A stretch of DNA of 64,000 nt. Origin: Loktanella salsilacus. Its GTDB lineage: Bacteria > Pseudomonadota > Alphaproteobacteria > Rhodobacterales > Rhodobacteraceae. Positions 58,766 to 64,000 of this stretch are shown one piece after another. The stretch spans positions 62,001-126,000 of the forward strand of contig NZ_FOTF01000003.1 in NCBI RefSeq assembly GCF_900114485.1. Direction: 5' to 3'. Numbering within the stretch: the stretch's first letter is position 1; each line of letters starts with the position of its first letter. The position numbers and the translations under genes were made by a program. Below the pieces are notes generated by a model. That model was not told the origin of the DNA, ran no database searches, and saw nothing but the letters and a program-made list of their open reading frames with translations.

Positions 58766-59293
58766 ATGAAGATGACGACTAAGGCGATGCTGGTTCTGCT
58801 GGCCCTGTCCACCGCGGCATGCACGCGGCCCGACCGTTTTGGCGGCGCTGACGACCTAAGTGCCAACGCAGGCAACGGCGCGCCGCTGGGCAACACACTG
58901 CCGCAGGGCGGCGCCTCTGATCCGCGCAGTGCGGAATACTTTCAGCAAACGGTCGGCGACCGTGTGTTGTTCGTTGTGGACAGCAGCAGCCTGACACCGC
59001 AGGGCCAAGCGACGCTGGACGGTCAGGCGAACTGGTTGCAGACCAATAGCGATTACCTTGCAATCATCGAAGGCCACGCCGACGAGCAGGGCACGCGCGA
59101 GTATAACCTTGCGCTGGGTGCACGCCGGGCGAACGCTGTGCGCGAATACCTCATCTCTCGCGGGATCCCGTCGTCGCGTCTGCGCACGATCAGCTACGGC
59201 AAAGAGCGCCCGATCGAGGTTTGCTCGAACGAGGCTTGCTATGGCAAAAACCGCCGTGCTGTGACCGTTATCTCGGTCGGGTCGCTCAGCTGA
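58766..59293 (+). CDS. pal: Peptidoglycan-associated lipoprotein Pal
   Basis: Outer-membrane lipoprotein that binds peptidoglycan, 175 residues. The lipobox is LSTAAC at residues 15-20 after a short signal. The OmpA-like domain shows LTPQGQATLDGQANWLQ, IIEGHADEQGTREYNLALG and RRANAVREYLISRGI. The stop overlaps the cpoB start (TGATG). Confidence 0.96.
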   Translation: MKMTTKAMLVLLALSTAACTRPDRFGGADDLSANAGNGAPLGNTLPQGGASDPRSAEYFQQTVGDRVLFVVDSSSLTPQGQATLDGQANWLQTNSDYLAIIEGHADEQGTREYNLALGARRANAVREYLISRGIPSSRLRTISYGKERPIEVCSNEACYGKNRRAVTVISVGSLS

Positions 59294-60117
59294 TGCGGGG
59301 CGCGGCACGCTTTGGGGCGCTGCTAGGTCTGGCGGTTATGACCGCCACGGCCGCCACAGCGCAGGACGCCACGCTGGCGGATATCCGTCAGCAGCTGGGC
59401 ACGCTTTACAGTGATGTGCAAAGCCTGCGGTCGGAATTGTCGACCAGCGGCGCGCTGACGACGGGTGCGGTGGGAAACACCCCGCTAGACCGTCTGAACG
59501 CGATCGAGAGCGAGCTGACGCGCCTGACTGGTAAAAGCGAAGAGCTGGAGTTCCGCATCAACCGGATCACCACTGATGGCACCAACCGGATCGGTGATCT
59601 GGAATTCCGCCTATGCGAAGTTGAGCCCGGTTGCGATATCGGCAGCCTTGGCGACACGCCGTCGCTGGGCGGTGTCGATAGCGCATCCAGCGTGCCCGCC
59701 CCGGCGGCGGCCGTGCCGGATCAACCACAACTCGCCCTTGGCGAACAGCAGGACTATCAGCGGGCGCAGGAGGCGCTCGCATCAGGTGACTTTCGCAGCG
59801 CCGCGGATCTCCTTGCGACCTTTAGCGCGACCTACCCGGGGTCAACCCTGACAGAGGAAACGGCCCTGATGCGGGGCCGTGCGCTGGACGGTTTAGGCGA
59901 CACGGCCAACGCGGCCCGCGCCTATCTGGAGGCGTTTTCTGGTAACCCAGAGGGGGCGGTCGCTGCAGAGGTACTGTTTCGTCTGGGCAATGCCCTTGGC
60001 GGTGTTGGGCAGGCGCAGGACGCTTGTGTCACCTTGAACGAAGTCGGCGTGCGCTTTCCCGCGTCGCCCTTCGTGACCGAGGCTGCGAACGCGCGTGTCG
60101 CGCTGGCATGTCCCTAA
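59293..60117 (+). CDS. cpoB: Cell division coordinator CpoB (YbgF)
   Basis: Periplasmic protein that couples Tol-Pal activity to peptidoglycan synthesis in E. coli, 274 residues. Signal peptide (MRGAARFGALLGLAVMTATA), an N-terminal coiled coil (LADIRQQLGTLYSDVQSLRSEL), and C-terminal TPR repeats (DYQRAQEALASGDFRSAADL, GNALGGVGQAQDACVTL). The ATG sits on the last base of the pal stop; it overlaps tilS by 10 bases. Confidence 0.92.
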   Translation: MRGAARFGALLGLAVMTATAATAQDATLADIRQQLGTLYSDVQSLRSELSTSGALTTGAVGNTPLDRLNAIESELTRLTGKSEELEFRINRITTDGTNRIGDLEFRLCEVEPGCDIGSLGDTPSLGGVDSASSVPAPAAAVPDQPQLALGEQQDYQRAQEALASGDFRSAADLLATFSATYPGSTLTEETALMRGRALDGLGDTANAARAYLEAFSGNPEGAVAAEVLFRLGNALGGVGQAQDACVTLNEVGVRFPASPFVTEAANARVALACP

Positions 60118-61385
60118 ATACGGGATCTGCCTTGAACACTGGCCTGCCGCAGCGGTTCGCGGACCGTATGGGGCAGTTGCTAGGGCCTGATTTTCCACAA
60201 CGTTTGTGCCTCGCCGTGTCTGGCGGCGGGGACAGTATGGCGATGCTGCATCTGGCGGCGGGCTGGGCGCGTGTTTACGGCATTACACTGCAAGTTGCGA
60301 CCGTAGACCATGGTTTGCGCGAGGCGAGCGCCGCCGAGGCCGTGATGGTCGCGGCAGAAGCGCAAGGTCTTGGTTTGCCGCACGAAACCCTGCGCTGGCA
60401 GGGGTGGGACAGCCGCGGAAATTTGCAAAATGAAGCTCGGCAGGCACGGCGGGCTTTGCTGCGGCAAGCGGCAGGCGGCGCACCTGTTTTGATGGCGCAT
60501 ACGCAGAATGATCAGGCGGAAACGGTGCTGATGCGCCTTGCGCGCGGATCGGGCGTCGATGGCCTTGCAGGTATGTCTGACGACGCGACTGCTGGCGGAA
60601 TGCGGATTTTGCGGCCGCTGTTGACCGAAACGCGGGCGGCGTTGCGGCACTATGTGACGACGCTGAAAATCCCCTTTGTCGACGATCTAAGCAATGAAGA
60701 TACCGAATATGCACGTGTGCGGATGCGGGCGTTGATTGGCACCGAAGGGCTCGATACCGCGACCCTTGCCGCAACGGCCACGCATATGGCGCGGGCGCGC
60801 GATGTGCTGCAGGCTTTGGCGCGGAATGCGGCTAGGGACCTGTCGCGCCCAGATGCAACCGCACCTGGGGCGGTTGTCTGGGATCGTGACGGATTTGCCG
60901 CGCTTGGCGCGGAGACTCAGTCGCGGCTTGCGGCCGCTGCGGTGATGGCCGTGACCGCTGCGACCTATCGTCCACGCCTTGAACCGCTCTTAGAGGCGGT
61001 AAATCGCGCAATGTCGGGGGGCGCGGCCGTGCTGGCCGGGGCCATCATCGTCCCGCGACGGGGCCGTTTGTTCATCGCAAGAGAGCCGATGGCGGTGGGG
61101 AATGCGGTGGACGTCGCGGGACCTGCATGCCTTTGGGATACTGGGTGGCGGTTGGAAGGCCATGATATCAACGGCTTGACGGTGCGCGCCTTGGGCGAGG
61201 CCGGGCTTGGCCTCATCCCCGATAAGCCGCAGCCGCGTGCGCCGCGACACATCTTAGCCAGCCTGCCAGCAGTCTGGGACGGCGCGACGCTGGTGGCCTT
61301 CGCGCCGCTTGGGTTTGGCGCGCCGCACAGCATTATTCCACCCGGCAGCGGTGAAGAATTGACCCTTGCGCGGCTTGCGCATTGA
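60108..61385 (+). CDS. tilS: tRNA(Ile)-lysidine synthetase
   Basis: Modifies the wobble cytidine of the tRNA-Ile CAU anticodon to lysidine, 425 residues. The ATP-pyrophosphatase motif SGGGDSMAMLHLA is near residue 41, with HTQNDQAETVLMRLARGSGVDGLAGM and IPFVDDLSNEDTEYARVRMR. The ATG at 60108 overlaps the cpoB end; a TTG at 60132 is an alternative. A conserved neighbour of ftsH in many bacteria. Confidence 0.93.
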   Translation: MSLNTGSALNTGLPQRFADRMGQLLGPDFPQRLCLAVSGGGDSMAMLHLAAGWARVYGITLQVATVDHGLREASAAEAVMVAAEAQGLGLPHETLRWQGWDSRGNLQNEARQARRALLRQAAGGAPVLMAHTQNDQAETVLMRLARGSGVDGLAGMSDDATAGGMRILRPLLTETRAALRHYVTTLKIPFVDDLSNEDTEYARVRMRALIGTEGLDTATLAATATHMARARDVLQALARNAARDLSRPDATAPGAVVWDRDGFAALGAETQSRLAAAAVMAVTAATYRPRLEPLLEAVNRAMSGGAAVLAGAIIVPRRGRLFIAREPMAVGNAVDVAGPACLWDTGWRLEGHDINGLTVRALGEAGLGLIPDKPQPRAPRHILASLPAVWDGATLVAFAPLGFGAPHSIIPPGSGEELTLARLAH

Positions 61386-61472
61386 AGATTGCGGCGGAAT
61401 GTCTATTTTGGGTAACAACGCACGGTTTGTTAATAAACTTCCGTCATTTTCCGATGCCAAAGGAGCCTCTCA

Positions 61473-63386
61473 TTGGGCAACGCACGTAATATAGTCTTTT
61501 GGGTCGTCCTGTTCCTGTTGGTTCTGACGCTGTTCAATTTGTTCAGTGGTGGCACCAGTAGCGGGATGAGCAATTCTAAAAGCTATTCGGAATTCGTTTC
61601 CGCTGTTGAAACCGACTCTGTATCCAGCGTGACGCTGGATGGTGAACAGGTCCGCTACCGCGGCACCGACGGTCGCGACTATGTCACGATCAAACCGCAG
61701 GATGCGGAAGTCACAAACCTTTTGATCGCCCGCGACATTCCTGTGACGGCGCAAAGCCAGGAACAGTCTGGTCTGCAAAGCTTTTTGATCGGTTTGCTGC
61801 CCTTCGTACTGCTGATCGGTGTGTGGGTCTATTTCATGAACCGCATGCAGGGCGGCGGCAAAGGCGGCGCGATGGGCTTTGGTAAATCCAAGGCAAAGCT
61901 GCTGACTGAAAAGCATGGCCGCGTGACCTTTGATGAAGTGGCTGGCATCGACGAGGCCAAGGACGAGCTGGAGGAGATCGTCGAATTCCTGCGCAACCCG
62001 CAGAAATTCTCGCGGCTTGGTGGTAAGATTCCTAAGGGTGCTTTGCTTGTCGGCCCTCCGGGTACGGGTAAGACCCTGCTGGCCCGGGCGATTGCGGGTG
62101 AGGCTGGCGTGCCGTTTTTCACCATCTCTGGTTCCGACTTTGTCGAGATGTTCGTCGGTGTTGGTGCAAGCCGCGTGCGCGACATGTTCGAGCAGGCAAA
62201 AAAGAACGCGCCTTGTATCGTATTTATCGACGAGATCGACGCTGTTGGTCGGTCGCGTGGCGCAGGCTATGGCGGCGGCAATGATGAGCGTGAACAGACT
62301 CTGAACCAGTTGCTGGTTGAGATGGACGGTTTTGAGGCCAACGAAGGTATCATCATCATCGCGGCGACCAACCGTCCTGACGTTCTGGACCCTGCTCTGC
62401 TGCGTCCAGGTCGCTTTGACCGTCAGGTGCAGGTGCCAAATCCAGACATTAAGGGCCGCGAGAAAATTCTCTCCGTCCATGCTCGGAAGGTGCCGCTGGG
62501 TCCCGATGTTGACCTACGCATTATCGCACGCGGCACGCCCGGATTCTCGGGTGCCGACTTGGCGAACCTTGTGAACGAATCCGCACTGATGGCGGCGCGC
62601 ATTGGGCGTCGGTTCGTGATGATGATCGACTTCGAGTCGGCCAAGGACAAAGTTATGATGGGCGCGGAACGCCGCAGCATGGTCATGACCGAGGACGAGA
62701 AGAAGTTGACGGCCTATCATGAGGCTGGTCACGCGGTTGTTGGTCTGAACGTTCCGCAGCATGACCCGATCCACAAGGCGACAATCATCCCGCGTGGTCG
62801 TGCGCTGGGTCTGGTGCTGTCATTGCCGGAGCGTGATCAGTTGAGCGTAAGCTACACGAAGTACACGTCGAAAATCGCGATGGCGATGGGCGGCCGTGTT
62901 GCGGAGGAGCTGGTGTTCGGCAAGGATCAAGTCACCTCTGGCGCATCGTCCGACATCCAGCAAGTGTCAAAGATTGCCCGCGCCATGGTTACGCAGTTCG
63001 GCTATGCGGAAGAGCTTGGGTTCGTTGATTACGCGAACGAGCAAAGCTCTTATCTGGGGAATTACGGTGGTGGTACAAACCACTCTGCCGATACCCAGAA
63101 GATCATCGATGACAAAGTTAAGGCCATCGTTCAGGAAGGTTATGAAACCGCTAAGCGTATCCTGACAGAGAAGCGCGACGATCTGGAACGTTTGGCGCAG
63201 GGTTTGTTGGAATACGAAACCCTGACCGGTAACGAGATCGCACGCGTCATTGCTGGAGAAGTACTGAAGCGCGGTGAAGATCAGGACGATACGCCGCCCT
63301 CTGGTGGCAATGCGATCCCCACGGTTCCTAAGACCCGCAAGACGCCGCAAGCTGACGGCGGCCTGGAGCCGGAGCCTTCGGCTTAA
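61473..63386 (+). CDS. ftsH: ATP-dependent zinc metalloprotease FtsH
   Basis: Membrane-anchored AAA protease that degrades misfolded and regulatory proteins, 637 residues. The start is TTG, supported by AAAGGAG 8 bases upstream and by the family N-terminus ([20 protein letters not shown]). Two spans at about 7-24 and 105-125 flank the periplasmic part. Walker [14 protein letters not shown], Walker [14 protein letters not shown], the second region of homology [18 protein letters not shown], and the zinc motif HEAGH are all present. Confidence 0.97.
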   Translation: MGNARNIVFWVVLFLLVLTLFNLFSGGTSSGMSNSKSYSEFVSAVETDSVSSVTLDGEQVRYRGTDGRDYVTIKPQDAEVTNLLIARDIPVTAQSQEQSGLQSFLIGLLPFVLLIGVWVYFMNRMQGGGKGGAMGFGKSKAKLLTEKHGRVTFDEVAGIDEAKDELEEIVEFLRNPQKFSRLGGKIPKGALLVGPPGTGKTLLARAIAGEAGVPFFTISGSDFVEMFVGVGASRVRDMFEQAKKNAPCIVFIDEIDAVGRSRGAGYGGGNDEREQTLNQLLVEMDGFEANEGIIIIAATNRPDVLDPALLRPGRFDRQVQVPNPDIKGREKILSVHARKVPLGPDVDLRIIARGTPGFSGADLANLVNESALMAARIGRRFVMMIDFESAKDKVMMGAERRSMVMTEDEKKLTAYHEAGHAVVGLNVPQHDPIHKATIIPRGRALGLVLSLPERDQLSVSYTKYTSKIAMAMGGRVAEELVFGKDQVTSGASSDIQQVSKIARAMVTQFGYAEELGFVDYANEQSSYLGNYGGGTNHSADTQKIIDDKVKAIVQEGYETAKRILTEKRDDLERLAQGLLEYETLTGNEIARVIAGEVLKRGEDQDDTPPSGGNAIPTVPKTRKTPQADGGLEPEPSA

Positions 63387-63408
63387 TCCTAACTTGATTT
63401 AAATAGAG

Positions 63409-63435
63409 CCCCGTGCTGAAAAGCGCGGGGTTTTT
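63409..63435 (+). terminator. Intrinsic terminator of ftsH
   Basis: A 9-bp stem (CCCCGTGCT / AGCGCGGGG, one G-T pair) with a GAAA tetraloop followed by TTTTT. Confidence 0.93.
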
Positions 63436-63452
63436 CTTTGTGAAAGTATGCG

Positions 63453-64000
63453 ATGCCAGCGCTGATAAAAACGGAACACGTGGGTCGGATAACTTGGCTT
63501 GGCCGCGTCCCGCACCGCAATGCATCTGAGATTGTGGGGGAGCCGATTCAGTCAATGTCCTTGAACTTCGACGGGATGCCGGGCGAATTTCACGCAGGAT
63601 TAACGCGGCTGTCGTGTAGCCGGGTGACGACGCAGTATCCCAAGGGGACTGAAATTCGGAACGTGCGGCAGTTGAGCATTGTGAGCGCTGCCGAACTTGC
63701 GATCATCGCGAAGAAACTAGATTTGGACGAGATTGACCCAGCTTGGTTGGGTGCAAGCGTTGTGGTGGATGGCATTGAAGATTTCACGCATGTGCCGCCA
63801 TCAGCGCGCCTTCAGGGACCAGATGGCGTCACATTAACTGTCGATATGCTGAATCAGCCCTGCCATTTGGTGTCGAAGACGATTGAAGAAGCGCGACCCG
63901 GGCACGGTAAGGCTTTTAAAGCTGCTGCCAATGGTCTGCGCGGTGTGACTGCTTGGGTGGAACGGGCGGGAACGTTGACACTTGGTGATACTTTGGTTCT
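63453..64000 (+). CDS. MOSC-domain protein (3' end outside window)
   Basis: Open from the ATG at 63453 to the window end, 182 codons visible: MPALIKTEHVGRITWLGRVP, later GEFHAGLTRLSCSRVT, GTEIRNVRQLSIVSAAEL, LDEIDPAWLGASVVVDG and NQPCHLVSKTIE with the conserved Cys. This is the order of a MOSC (molybdenum cofactor sulfurase C-terminal) domain protein of about 190-200 residues, so only a few codons are probably missing. Such proteins (YiiM-like) handle molybdenum cofactor sulfur chemistry; the substrate is unknown. Confidence 0.82.
   Translation, partial: MPALIKTEHVGRITWLGRVPHRNASEIVGEPIQSMSLNFDGMPGEFHAGLTRLSCSRVTTQYPKGTEIRNVRQLSIVSAAELAIIAKKLDLDEIDPAWLGASVVVDGIEDFTHVPPSARLQGPDGVTLTVDMLNQPCHLVSKTIEEARPGHGKAFKAAANGLRGVTAWVERAGTLTLGDTLV

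Overview
The window reads as chromosome from an alphaproteobacterium of the order Rhodobacterales (roseobacter-type). Evidence for this is an AglEFGK alpha-glucoside ABC transporter with a LacI regulator, a DctPQM TRAP transporter, a CIO-type cytochrome bd operon with a DUF2474 micro-subunit, a bacterial phosphatidylcholine synthase, a DUF1127 mini-protein, and the gene orders ruvCAB - unknown - ybgC-tolQRAB-pal-cpoB-tilS-ftsH and xerC-DUF484. Most of the window is GC-rich with short spacers and many ATGA or TGATG overlaps. No tRNA, rRNA, CRISPR array, insertion sequence or prophage gene was recognised.

Layout. 0-5.3 kb: the 3' part of glgX (cut by the window edge), pgm, a lone glycine-cleavage H-like protein and a thiolase. 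5.3-7.9 kb, minus strand: cytochrome bd quinol oxidase cydAB plus a 36-codon DUF2474 gene. 8.1-11.3 kb: a TRAP transporter. 11.7-20.4 kb: a chemotaxis cluster in the order secreted Cache protein, chemoreceptor, cheD, STAS protein, cheY, cheA, cheW, cheR, cheY, CheT-like. Its middle is visibly AT-rich, its cheA is split by a one-base frameshift, and it has no cheB. 20.4-23.6 kb: divergent oxyR and katG. 23.7-29.6 kb: aglR and aglEFGK, with two matching LacI-type operators. 29.6-36.4 kb: aroQ, glpK, rpsD, an SDR, a hisC-type aminotransferase, a TyrA-type dehydrogenase and an extensin-like protein. 36.6-45.2 kb: ileS, uspA, a PaaI-type thioesterase, ogt, an EamA exporter, pcs, xerC, DUF484 and an FSA/transaldolase. 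45.2-51.3 kb: priA, an MFS protein, msrA, prmA, a small membrane protein and a DUF1127 gene. 51.6-60.1 kb: ruvCAB, an unknown gene and the complete Tol-Pal envelope system. 60.1-64 kb: tilS, ftsH and the start of a MOSC-domain gene.

How it fits together. GlgX and Pgm link glycogen breakdown to glucose-6-phosphate, while AglEFGK imports alpha-glucosides under a dedicated repressor. CydAB and OxyR/KatG deal with oxygen limitation and peroxide. The che cluster is a complete sensory and adaptation set apart from CheB, but as sequenced its kinase is broken, so either the strain has lost this pathway or the base call is wrong. The right third is housekeeping: replication restart, recombination, envelope constriction, tRNA modification and membrane proteolysis.

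The items most worth a second look are the CheT-like protein with DxxxQ motifs, the secreted Cache protein paired with a chemoreceptor ending in a CheR-tether pentapeptide, the cheA frameshift, a 22-bp perfect palindrome upstream of the che cluster, a dispersed intergenic repeat with two identical 21-base copies, the agl operon without aglA, and the unknown gene between ruvB and the tol genes.
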